Source: Aphelocoma coerulescens (lineage: Eukaryota; Chordata; Aves; Passeriformes; Corvidae). Taken from it: a DNA stretch of 64,000 nucleotides. Below, piece by piece: positions 1-8,301 of this stretch (positions are counted from its first letter, which is position 1; each line of letters begins with the position of its first letter). Location: contig NC_091016.1 in NCBI RefSeq assembly GCF_041296385.1, forward strand, positions 10,265,997 to 10,329,996, written 5' to 3'. The translations under genes were made by a program, and so were the position numbers. The notes beneath the pieces are model-generated. The model worked only from the letters and a program-made list of their open reading frames with translations. It searched no databases and was not told the origin of the DNA.

Positions 1-150
1 GCTGCTGCACTCCTGCCTGCTGAATTGACGTTCTAGCATTCGGAAGGAGGACGCTCAAGGGCACTTGCTTGTGCCGCTGCCTCTTCCTCTTCCAGCTCTA
101 GGTGGAAGTGATTGTGCTTCTTCTCAAGATTCTTGTGGAAACTCTTTTGT
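1..150 (+). repeat. 3' tail of CpG-rich module copy M8, ending in a splice-acceptor-like site
   Basis: This continues the module that starts near 9950 of the preceding unit. It aligns with 8120-8245 in the same unit. A pyrimidine-rich stretch ends in AG at 94-95, at the place where copies at 6253 and 8203 also have an acceptor-like AG. The matching donor of the other two copies is not present here. Confidence 0.7.
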
Positions 151-1190
151 TGAACTTTGGAGTGCAAAATCCTGGGAACTGAATGTTACATTCCATCTAG
201 AACGAAAGTTTTATTCCTCAGTTTTTGTCAGGAACAGCTAGAATGGAAAACACATCTTGGCTTTTTGCATTCCCTTCAGAGAATATTAACACTACGCAAA
301 TCGATGCCACGATCTATTCTGTCACCTAAATTTACTGTTTCAATCATGCACTCATACGCTGCTCGTCTGAAATTTTCTGTCCAGATTCATTTGACCTCAC
401 GCATCTTCTGTTTTGCAGTACCAACAAGTCTTGCTACAGAAAGACATGCTAGATCAGCAGCAGTGTTTAGGTAGGCCTTTGGTACGGCAGTATCTGAACA
501 GCACGCAACTCATACCTCAGCAATTCTCCCTGTGGCTCTGCTATGCGTGCTCTCGCATTTTTTCTCTCTCACTGAGCCTAAACTGTAGAACAAAAACATC
601 CAGGAACTGCTGCCATGGGAATGCACAAAGACCAAAATCCCAGAGGTGGCCTGTACATTTCCTTTGCAGCCCCTGAACCATATCAAACGCACTGCTGGTC
701 TGTACTTTTCTTTCCAGTGACACATCACATTCAGTCGAGCGGATACTGCAGACAAACCGAATCACTTCCAGCTAGCGAGCTCCAATACGAAAATGTGGCC
801 GCACAGGAAGCTTTCACTGGCCTTGCATGGTACAGTTGCAAACTTGCACTATGACTGCAGTCAAATGGTACTCAGGGCTTTTACATTGCGTCTGTACACT
901 GCACACACCCGACGGTGTTCTGTGCCTTCACTGTCAGTTTGGCTACCATCAAGTACTTTCATGTTCCCAAGGTGCCTATTTGGCACAAAGAAAAAGATAC
1001 CAGCCTTGCTGGACTGCGACTTCTTCTGCCAGTCTTTCACGTACACACTTCTCACTGGGGCTATGCACCTTTCTTCTAAGCTGTGTGGAAAGTCACATTC
1101 TTTACACTCACAGATGCCAGTTTCCATCCTTAAAAGAGCCCGCAGCTCTGCCCATGCAAGCAGTCTGAGAACCGAAGCCCGCTGGCAGCA
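150..1190. other. Unassigned stretch, no gene recognised
   Basis: Moderately AT-rich sequence with no recognised protein domain, RNA gene or known mobile element. It contains the exon-like segment at 419-470 and a pyrimidine tract with AG at 716-717. A segment near 585-725 loosely resembles the degenerate repeats at 2680-3225. Open frames up to 166 codons occur on both strands but show no recognisable family and no codon signal. The same stretch recurs in every unit. Confidence 0.5.
419..470 (+). other. Candidate 52-nt internal exon (splice-site bounded)
   Basis: A pyrimidine-rich run ending in TTTTGCAG at 411-418 is preceded by a possible branch site (CTCAC) at a normal distance. Downstream a GT donor at 471 reads GTAGGC, a moderate match to consensus. 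The 52 nt between are open in one frame and translate to YQQVLLQKDMLDQQQCL plus one base, so phase 0 in and phase 1 out. The glutamine- and leucine-rich spacing would suit a coiled coil. It could be an exon fragment captured from a real gene or a chance arrangement. I do not recognise the parent gene. Identical copies lie at the same place in all seven units. Confidence 0.3.
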
Positions 1191-1620
1191 TTCAGCTTTG
1201 TCTCTTTTCAGAGCGTGTACTGCACACAGCACAGTATGCTGTGGGGGGTTTTCCTCCGTTATAAGTACAGTCATACTCTTTCTGTTCCACTAAGTCCACA
1301 TCATCCATCTACCTCTCGCTCAGGGAAAGGCAGTAGGAGAGAGAAAAGCAGTTGCTGCATTGGTCTTTCCGAGTCCATGATTTTCAACAAACCGCCGCAC
1401 TCTGGATGACAAGGGGGTGCAATGGGAGGGTCTGCTGTTCTTGCTCAAGCTGGCACTTTCATGAGCTAATGTTTGTGTAGGATGTTCACAAGTTAGTATC
1501 TGGACTCTGCGAGAGTGAAAGACAGCGCTGGGGAGCTCACATTGCCCTCTGAGTGTGGTGCAAATAAGAGTTTGTACCTGGAAGGGGGAGATCAGTGAAA
1601 TCTTTTTGTCCTGACACGGT
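1190..1620 (+). repeat. Diverged module copy M0
   Basis: 1190-1400 aligns base for base in many stretches with 5214-5420: the pyrimidine tract and CAG, the CTGCACRCAGC region, the TTTTCCTC run, ACAGTCAT, CTCTCGCTCAG and AGAGARAAGCA are in the same order and spacing. A weaker match follows at 1505-1575 with 5569-5660, around GGTGCAAATA. It is the most decayed copy of the module in the unit and lies alone, far from the others. Confidence 0.65.
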
Positions 1621-2290
1621 TGATTTGAGAGCAGTGGTGTTTTCAACTTGGCTCTGCACTTTGGGTGGTTTATAGCTAGGTGAGGGGCCTTTCCTTCTTT
1701 TGCAAGTCCCCCCTGCCATGCTGGGGTTGTTCTTCTGAGTGCTGACAGCGCGCAGGTTAAAGTTAACTGCTCCTCATGGCGCCCAGCACCATTCATGTGG
1801 CAATAGTTTGTTCCTTTGCGGATCCTGGCTCTTCGAATGTCTTTTGATTTCGTCCGGAAGACACTTCCATGTGGAGACAGCAACAGGTTGCTGAATGGGC
1901 ACCTTTTGTGACCAATATTTACACTTGATGAAATTAGTGCATCAGGATGGTGATAGGCAACCAATGACCACTCAATTAACACTTACAATATTACTAACTT
2001 AAGCGAAACGAGGTTTTGCAAATGGCAATCTCTCCTTTGTACTGATACAGCCCTAATTTAATTTTCTTCAATGCACCAGCCTCAAGCACGGTGCTCTGCA
2101 TGATTGCAAGTAAGAATTGCAAGATTGCAAGTAGGAACATTTAGTTGGAAAGGAAAGCTGATGGCACAGGTTCACATGGCGCTGTTTCTATTCTTCAAAG
2201 TGAATGTGAAACCCACTCTAACTTATTATCCAAATAGGAGAGCACCAGGGAATGCTCATACTTTAAAGGTAGCAGGGAAAAGAGCTCAGA
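1620..2290. other. Unassigned stretch with a long minus-strand open frame, no gene supported
   Basis: Nothing recognisable as a known element. The minus strand is open for 220 codons over 1320-1982, running across the M0 copy into this stretch. The predicted peptide is rich in S, R, K, P and C, has no domain I recognise, and lacks any upstream promoter or exon context. Short iterations of GATTGCAAGTA occur around 2101-2140. Confidence 0.4.
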
Positions 2291-2588
2291 AGCTTGGCTC
2301 TTGCATTCCCTCTCTAACAGTTCAACAGCTCTAGCCCAGAGAACTGCCTACTAGGAAGAGCCATTAAATTCACATGCTCTTCTATGTGCACTTTCCTCCT
2401 CAGCTTTAAGTACCATCATAATCCTTCAGTCTCACAGAGTCAGGATGCAAACAGAATTTTATCAGGGGCTGCTAAAGTCAGCAGGATGCAAATTTGTTCA
2501 ACAGCTTGGCTTTTTCATTCCTTCTCTAACAGTTCAACAGCTATAGCCCACAGAACTGCCCATGAGGAAAAGCCATTAATTCGCTGAG
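2291..2588 (+). repeat. Pair of about 86-bp direct repeats, 212 bp apart
   Basis: 2291-2376 and 2503-2588 share the order AGCTTGGCT, CTCTAACAGTTCAACAGCT, AGCCCA, AGAACTGCC, AGCCATTAA with scattered mismatches. The linker holds no recognised element. Confidence 0.75.
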
Positions 2589-2599
2589 AACACCCTACA

Positions 2600-3225
2600 T
2601 GCAGATCCAAAACTGCTTTCTTTGCCAAAGAGAGAAACTATGAGCCCATCTCAGAAGAACTGGGATCTCCTCCTCCAAAATAGAAAACATCCAGGAACTG
2701 CTCCCATCCAATGTGCCAGAACACTGTTACTGGACATTACCTGCCCTGGTGTCTAAATCAGCTGCACACCAAGGATGAGCATAGCTGCTTGTCTTGGCTT
2801 ACTGCCAAGAGTTCAGAAGACCACCTTTCAGAAGTGGAAACGACATGCCAAAATTGACTTTTTCAGGAGACTGCCTTGAAAATAGGGCGTAGCAACTCCA
2901 TACTTGTACAAATCAAGGCAGTGCTTCTACACCAAATATGCCAGGACAGAAAGTTGCTGCTGCCCTTTACCTCCACTAGGCAGCTTCTTATGTGCACCTG
3001 AAACACTGGGGCTAGGTGCTTTCCTTCCCATGGAAAAGCATTGTCATCCTCTCTGAGGAACTGGCGTGCTACCGCCAATATTGAATATATCTAAGAATTG
3101 CTCCTACACAAGAGGTGCCAGGAGAGAAATGTCTCAGTTGAGTTTACTTCCCCATGGGACCTTATCATCTGCTCCACCAACACTGGGATTCAGACCTTTG
3201 CATTCCAAGGAAAGGCATTATGAGT
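2600..3225 (+). repeat. Degenerate tandem repeats with a period near 175 bp
   Basis: Recurring landmarks are an ACACTGGG core followed about 20 bp later by TTCC-N-TGGAAAGGCAT-like sequence (3004 and 3179), and GTGCCAGRA blocks at about 2715 and 3115. The period between the clearest pair is about 174 bp. Divergence is high and ends are uncertain. Confidence 0.5.
2985..3215 (+). repeat. Left arm of a diverged inverted repeat flanking the pentamer block
   Basis: The sequence from the CACCTGAAACA core through CTTTCCTTCCCA and GTGCCAGGA to TTTGCATTCC matches, in order, the reverse complement of 4690-4905. Identity is patchy but the blocks are collinear. Confidence 0.6.
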
Positions 3226-3229
3226 CACT

Positions 3230-3385
3230 TGGCCTTGCGTTGCCTTCAGTACCATTGCCTGGTTTTTCCTAGCCTACCCTTGCTTTGCCTTCCTTGGCTA
3301 CGTCTCTCTTGCCTATGTCTCCCTTGCCCTGCCCTGCCCTGCCTATGATTTCCTTGCTTTGCCCTGCCTTGCCTTTTCTTCCATG
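3230..3385 (+). repeat. Degenerate (CCTTG)n pentamer tract
   Basis: Pyrimidine-biased repetition of CCTTG, GCCTT and CCCTG words, with the most regular stretch near 3325-3345. It ends abruptly at a short TTGCCT...AGGCAA hairpin where the motif changes strand. Confidence 0.85.
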
Positions 3386-3829
3386 CAGGCAAGGCAATGC
3401 AGTCAAAGCAAGTTTAGGCAATTCTAGTCAAGTCAAGGGAAAGTTAGGGAAAGCAAAGCAAGAGCAGTGAGCAGGCAGCAAAGTAGGGCCAATGAGTGCG
3501 AGGCAAGAGAAGGCCCAGAAGTTGTAGTTCGGAAGGCAGGGCATAGGAAGGTAAGTCCAGTGATGCAGAGGGCAGGCAAAGACAAGAAAGGCTAGGCAAG
3601 GAAAGGCCAGCCAAGAAAGGGGTAGGCAAATAAAAACAGGGAATGCTTACACAAAGCAATGTGAAGCAAGGAACAGCTAGGCAAGTCAAGGCAAGAACAC
3701 AGAAAGGTCAGTGGAGTAAGGCAAGCAAGGGAGAGATAGGAGAAGCAAGTTAAATCAAAGGAGAGGAAGACAAGACATGGAAGGCCAGGGAAGGAGGCAG
3801 TAGGCAGGGGCTGGTTATGAAAGGCAGTG
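3386..3829 (+). repeat. Degenerate (GGCAA)n pentamer tract, first part
   Basis: The same pentamer as at 3230-3385 but in reverse complement, so this strand is purine-rich. Words such as AGGCAAGG, GCAAGGAA and GGTAGGCAA recur with many variants. Open frames here are artefacts of the repeat. Confidence 0.85.
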
Positions 3830-3835
3830 CAAGGC

Positions 3836-4159
3836 TGTTGCTGTTGAGACGGTCACGACACACATACACTCTCTGCCCCGAGCAATGGCAAAAAACCACT
3901 TGTATTATTTATGCATCTTCTCTTATGCACTTTTTTAGCTACATGTGCATGGACTATTATTTTGCTATAATACAATACTATTGGTTGTCTATAGTGTACA
4001 CACATTCTTTGCTAAACATCAGCCAGTATCGTCCCTTTTGCAGCTGTTACAACTTCTTTCTGTTGTTTATCTTCTTGCTTCTGCAATTCTCACGGGTACA
4101 AAATGATTGTATCAACGGAAATGTCTGTGAGGCCTTCAGACCAGCTGTTGGTTCCCACA
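3836..4159 (-). mobile_element. Solo-LTR-like insertion, 324 bp, minus orientation (unit 1)
   Basis: An AT-rich island interrupts the purine-rich pentamer tract. Its ends read TG at 3836 and CA at 4158-4159, as LTR ends do, and the flanks CAAGGC (3830-3835) and AAAGGC (4160-4165) match at five of six bases, a plausible target duplication. Read on the minus strand it starts TGTGGG, has a CCAAT box at 3980-3984 and a TATA-like CATAAATAA about 70 bp downstream (3905-3913), the order expected of an LTR promoter. No internal retroviral genes remain. The pentamer flanks make a chance match of the duplication possible. I cannot name the family. Confidence 0.6.
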
Positions 4160-4680
4160 AAAGGCAAAGGAGTGGTAGACAAAAGAAGGCCAGGAATCTG
4201 TAGGCAAAGCAGGGATTGGGAGGGGTAGGCAAAGGAAAGCAAGGCCATGTTGGAAAGGGGCACAAATGTCAAGAAGGGCAAGGGTTATGCAAGGCAGTGC
4301 AAGGCAAGGGAAGGGTAGGCAGGCCAAGGCAAGACAAGAGCATGGAGGGGTGGTGCAGAAAAGGTGATGATCGGATGGATAGGCCAGTCAAAGGTGGGTA
4401 GGTGTGGGTAGACTAGGCGAGGGAAAGAGGGGTAGCAGGGCAAGGCAAGTGTTGGCTTTGCAAAGCAAGGCAAGAGAGACTTAGGCAAGGCCAAGAGAGT
4501 CATAGGAGAAGCAGGCAAGACAAGACCAGGAAACAAGGGGTAAGAAAGTCAAGGTGGGAGATTGGTGAACAAGGCCATGCAATGGAGACATAGGAAGGGC
4601 AAGGGAGGTACACAGAGGTGTCTGTAAGGCAATGCAAGGCTGGGCTCTGCATGGCAAGGGATGATCAGGTATGGCAATGC
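4160..4680 (+). repeat. Degenerate (GGCAA)n pentamer tract, second part
   Basis: Resumes the purine-rich tract after the LTR-like insertion in the same orientation, with GCAAGGCAAG and GGGTAGGCA words, and fades out near the right inverted arm. Confidence 0.85.
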
Positions 4681-4689
4681 CTTCATGTA

Positions 4690-4905
4690 CCCCACTGTTT
4701 CAGGAGAATATGAGAGGTGGCCCAGGGGTGGTCAAAGCCAGCAAGACCCATCTGTCCTGGCAGCTTTCCTCCGGGAGTAATCCTTGGTTGTATTGGATAT
4801 GGGACATGCAATCACCATTTTAGCCATAGACTCCTGGACAAGAATGAAAGTTCTTTTCCCTGGGAAGGAAAACACGTAGACCCATTGTTTCAGGTGCAGA
4901 TGAAA
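4690..4905 (-). repeat. Right arm of the diverged inverted repeat flanking the pentamer block
   Basis: The reverse complement reads CACCTGAAACA, then TTTTCCTTCCCAGGGAAAAG, then GCTGCCAGGACAG, then GGCATTGCC, parallel to 2985-3215. The two arms enclose the whole pentamer block and the LTR-like insertion. Confidence 0.6.
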
Positions 4906-4929
4906 GACAGAACAAGGAAGGACAAGGCA

Positions 4930-5794
4930 CTCGAAGAACGCCTTCTTTCTGGACGCGTCCTTCTGGGTGTGCTCAAGCTGCGTGGGCTCGGCAGCACTGA
5001 AGGTGTAAGAACCTGTTTCTGGCCAGGCAGTGTGCTGCAGTGCAAGGGCTGCGCCTTACTTTGTTGAAGCAGGCAGAGCATTCTCAGCTGAATCTGCTTG
5101 TTGAAGCAGCTCTGGGCTGGACATTTGCAAGTCGCTCCACTGAGCCCATGAAGCCGGTGCCCAGCTGCTTCGTTCTTCGCCTTCTGTGGTCCGGACAGGA
5201 CTGAAGCGCAGCGATGGCTTGGAGCTTTGCCGCTCTTCAGCGTGAACACTGCACGCAGCCACAGGCTGCTGTGCAGGGCTTTTCCTCAGCTCGACGTACA
5301 GTCATTCTCTTGCTGTTTCCCCGAGTCGAAAGTGTCCGTGTAGCTCTCTCGCTCAGCGAAAGGCGTCAGGAGAGAAACACTTGCTGGATGAGCTTTTCGC
5401 TGGCCAAGCCTTTCAACACAGCACCACCATTCGGGCAAAGGAGGAGGAGAAAGGAAAGAGCACCTTTTCGTCCCGGCACGTTCTTCTTTGCGAGACGCCT
5501 CTCCGCCTCTTCGCTCCCTGCAAGGCTGTAATGTGCGCGGTGGCACTTGGAAGCGAGAAGGCAGGTGCAGAGAGCACCGCGATCTGACGGCGCTGTGCCG
5601 GCTGGAAAGGAAAGAGGGCTGCCACTGGAATGCGGTGCAAATACAGGTTTGCACGCGTCGAGGGTAAGCGCCGGGTGAGCTTGCTGACCTAAAACCGTTC
5701 TCTGTGCCAGACACAGGCATTGAGAATCTTTCCGTTAAGAATCAGGCTGCCACGCAAACAGAACGTGGTGCTGCCTAGCGCTGCGAGGGAAAGT
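4930..5794 (+). repeat. Module copy M1 (CpG-rich)
   Basis: From the GCCTTCT...GACGCGTCC block onward it aligns with 8515-9220: the GGACTCTGCAAGG/GGCTCGGCAGCACTG region, GCATTCTC...GAATCTGCTTG, the GAGCTTTGCCGCT core, TTTTCCTCAGCTCGA and the AGAAACACTTGCTGGATGAG core are collinear. It holds the first 172-bp arm. CpG is frequent, in contrast to the first half of the unit. Confidence 0.7.
5069..5240 (+). repeat. Direct arm 1 of the 726-bp segment (unit 1)
   Basis: A 172-bp sequence repeated at 5795-5966 with four differences. The diagnostic bases in arm 1 are A5086, G5114, T5136 and C5145. Homologous crossover between the arms removes exactly 726 bp, the length difference between long and short units. 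Units 4 and 6 have the same four arm-1 bases. Confidence 0.93.
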
Positions 5795-5966
5795 GCAGGC
5801 AGAGCATTCTCGGCTGAATCTGCTTGTTGAAGCAGCTCTTGGCTGGACATTTGCAAGTCGCGCCACTGAGTCCATGAAGCCGGTGCCCAGCTGCTTCGTT
5901 CTTCGCCTTCTGTGGTCCGGACAGGACTGAAGCGCAGCGATGGCTTGGAGCTTTGCCGCTCTTCAG
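5795..5966 (+). repeat. Direct arm 2 of the 726-bp segment (unit 1)
   Basis: The second 172-bp copy, with G5812, T5840, G5862 and T5871 at the four diagnostic sites. All long units have this arm-2 state. Homology with arm 1 continues at lower identity beyond 5966, because both belong to module copies. Confidence 0.93.
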
Positions 5967-6180
5967 ATTGTTTACTGCAGGCATCTACATTTTTCTGTGC
6001 ACGGATTTTCCTCAGCTGGACATAGAATTATTTTCTTGCTGTTTTACAGTGTCCAGACCATCTGTGTAGCTCTCGGTCAGGGAAATGCGTCAAGAGAGAC
6101 GCCCTTGCTGGATGAGCTTTTTGCTGGCCAAGCCTTTCGACATCCCACCACAATTGGTCGAGGACGAGGAGAAAGGAGGG
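5795..6180 (+). repeat. Module copy M2
   Basis: It follows M1 as a second tandem module copy and is collinear with it up to the GAGGAGAAAGGA motif near 6175. There it stops at a junction of about 45 bp of unrelated sequence before M3. Confidence 0.75.
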
Positions 6181-6224
6181 GTAACAGGGTAATATCTCTA
6201 CAGTGCATCAGGTCATGTGAAATT

Positions 6225-6918
6225 TGTGCTGCTGCTGCCTAGTGCCCTTGCAGCTATCTGGGGAAGCAATTGCCCTTCCCTTCAGTCTCTGAGTTTCGGA
6301 GAACACGAATGCATGTAGGATGCAAGCGGAGGAGGGAAGTACAGAGTGCACCGGTGAGTTCGCTGTTGCTTACCTGGGGAGGGCGGAGGTGCAGCCCAGC
6401 ACTGGCTTTGACGTCTACGGCCGTTCTCCAGGAGAGTAGCTGCTGGAGGCTGCCAAGGGAGCTGCGAGCACGAAAGTATAGCGGGCGTCTGTCTTAGAAG
6501 AAAGGCGCAGAGCCGCACTGTGATGCGCCCTTTCAGGAGGCTGCTTGGAGAAAGGGTGCTTTAGGAGGGCCTTCTGCTTTGACGCCTGCTCCTGGCTGAG
6601 CTCTAGCTGCAGGGACTCTGCAAGGCTGAACGACTAGGAAAGTGCCTATCTCCACGCTGTGGGATGAAGTGCTACGGCTCCGCGTTCCCTTTTGGAGACG
6701 CGAGGACTCCCTCAGCCGGCTTGGCTTGTGAACGAGCCTGCTGGACTTCTGCAACTCGGTGCACTGCACCTGCAAGCCCGGTGCTCTGCGGCTTCATTTT
6801 TCGCCTCACGTTATCCGCACGGAAGGGAAGCCCAGCGAGGGCACTGAACTTTGCCGCTTTTGCTCGTGCATGCTGCACGCACCCTCGGTGTAGCGTGCAC
6901 GATTTCTTTCCACAGCTC
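6225..6918 (+). repeat. Module copy M3, 5' half
   Basis: It aligns with 8175-8868 at a constant offset of 1,950 bp at both ends, with high identity throughout (GCTGCTGCCT, GGAGGAGGGAAG, CACCGGTGAGT, GGAGGCTGCCAAGGGAGCTG, GACGCCTGCTCCTGGCTGAG). It breaks off at CAGCTC where the AT-rich insertion begins, and the remainder of the module resumes at 7631. Confidence 0.88.
6254..6353 (+). other. Candidate exon in module copy M3
   Basis: An acceptor-like AG lies at 6252-6253 after a pyrimidine-containing run, and a perfect-consensus donor GTGAGT at 6354. The same pair bounds 8204-8301 in the copy 1,950 bp downstream although the two have diverged elsewhere. The segment has no convincing coding frame, so an exon of a non-coding RNA fits better than a coding exon. 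No transcript evidence is available here. Confidence 0.3.
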
Positions 6919-7630
6919 TATAGGAGAAAGGCTCGCGAAGGGTGTCTGGACTTCAGGCGGCTCTCTTGAAAGCTGTGTATTGCATAGGCGAAGTTACAGC
7001 ATTTCAGGGAGTGGGTATCCAGAGCCAGCCCTACAGCTGTCAGCTACAGCTGGTAGGCATACCTGGAGCCGCTTTCTGTTCAAGTTAGAAAGCATTATGT
7101 ATTTTTCTTTGCTGAGTATCTCAATACATAGCAACCAATAAGCACCATACAACAATACCTTTACATTTGCCTGTAGCCTATCATGACTACTACCATTACC
7201 ATATTATAGTCATTCTTATCCAATCACAAGAGTAAGTATGTTACAATTTAAGCTTACAGTGGAAAATTCTCAGACCTCTCTTCTTCTTGCTACATCGACA
7301 TTTCTTGTTTGCCTGCGATAGCTCTCTTTTTGGTAAAAACATGTTTTCTATTTCCTTATGGCCTTCTTGAGACTTATTTACTTGGTGAAAAACATGTGCT
7401 TGTTTGTACTCACATACCGGTGTCCTAATAAAAAACATCTCCTTCCAACTCAATCTCCAACCTTTGCCTTCTCAGTTATTCAGTGATCAGTGTTTCAGCA
7501 AAACACCTTTTACTCTCTATCAAAACTCGTTTCCATTTCTACCTCATGCTAAGTTTCTACATTCAGAGATCTTTCTGTCAAGCCTACATAGCTGTGAAAC
7601 TTTCTTACCAAACTTTCATCCTCTCCAACA
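6919..7630. mobile_element. AT-rich insertion of about 712 bp splitting a module (unit 1)
   Basis: M3 stops at 6918 in CAGCTC and the expected continuation (AGCTCGAGCTAC) appears at 7631. Removing 6919-7630 restores a 1,238-bp spacing to the next copy, matching the module period of about 1,233 bp. AGCTC flanks both sides and may be a target duplication. The inside is AT-rich with few CpG, has CCAAT boxes at 7135-7139 and 7220-7224 and an AATAAA at 7427-7432, an arrangement compatible with an old LTR. Ends are not resolved and no family is recognised. Confidence 0.55.
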
Positions 7631-8174
7631 AGCTCGAGCTACAAGGACACCCTTTCAGTTTCGCTGAGTCCACGCTGCCCACGTAGCTGTCGCTGAGCGA
7701 AGTGTGCCAGGGGAGAAGCACTTGCTGGAAGAGTCTTTCAATGCGCACGGCTTTGAAGGCAGCACCACAATGTGGGCCACGAGAAGGGGTGAGGAGGAAT
7801 GTGGTGTCGTCCTGGCACCTTTCTCCTGTGTGAGCTGTCTACCGAAGCTCTTTGCTCCTTGCGAGACGGCAGCGTGCGCCGGAGTACACTCGAGCCGAGG
7901 AGCGGGCAGACAGCATCGCCATCTGACGGGCGCTTTGCAGCTTGCCGCAGAAAGCGCTGCACTGCCGGGCACAGTGTTCCGGGCGAGAAGCAGAAGACCG
8001 TCCGCCTCCGGGGGAACGAAGGTACGGCGTGCTCGAAAAGGCGAAGAACGAAGCCGCGGAGCGCCGGGCTCACGTGCTCGTTGTACGGGCTGCAAGACGA
8101 GCGTGGCTGCCACTCTCCTGCCTGCTGAATTGACGTTATAGCCTTGGGAAGGAGGAAGTTCCACGGCACTTTCC
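7631..8174 (+). repeat. Module copy M4 (3' half, continuing M3)
   Basis: 7631-7985 aligns with 8864-9220 at an offset of 1,233-1,235 bp, including CACCCTTTC-GTTTCGCTGAG, GGGGAGAAGCACTTGCTGGA, TTGAAGGCAGCACC and CTACCGAAGCTCTTTGCTCC. 7975-8174 aligns with 9960-10104 plus the first bases of the next unit. The plus strand is open for 145 codons at 7704-8141 and several other frames are open too, as expected of GC-rich non-coding DNA. Confidence 0.88.
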
Positions 8175-8203
8175 TGTGCTGCTGCTGCCTATTCCTCTTG
8201 TAG

Positions 8204-8301
8204 CTCTCTGTGGAAGCATTTGCGCTTCCCTTCAGTCTCCGTCTTTCCGAGAACACGATGGTAGTAGCATGCAGCGGAGGAGGGAAGAACAGAGCGCACC
8301 G
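8204..8301 (+). other. Candidate exon in module copy M5
   Basis: A TTCCTCTTGTAG acceptor ends at 8203 and a GTGAGTCT donor starts at 8302. Acceptor position is conserved in M3 (6253) and M8 (95 of the next unit), and the donor is conserved in M3. Unit 2 has T to A at 17550, about 30 bp upstream, without touching either site. Confidence 0.33.

Noticed and set aside
1320..1982. 220-codon minus-strand open frame as a gene
   Set aside because: It is open in all units but spans the decayed M0 copy and unrelated sequence. No family recognised and no gene context. I cannot exclude a captured exon inside it.
3154..4536. Leucine/proline/cysteine-rich small open frames resembling membrane peptides
   Set aside because: They are translations of the CCTTG/GGCAA pentamer repeat.
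6176..6193. 16 of 18 match to the I-SceI homing endonuclease site
   Set aside because: It lies at a module junction, no endonuclease gene or intron context is present, and two mismatches in a long sequence can arise by chance.
7427..7432. AATAAA as a polyadenylation signal of a gene
   Set aside because: It lies in the AT-rich insertion, lacks an obvious GT-rich downstream element, and no supported gene ends there.
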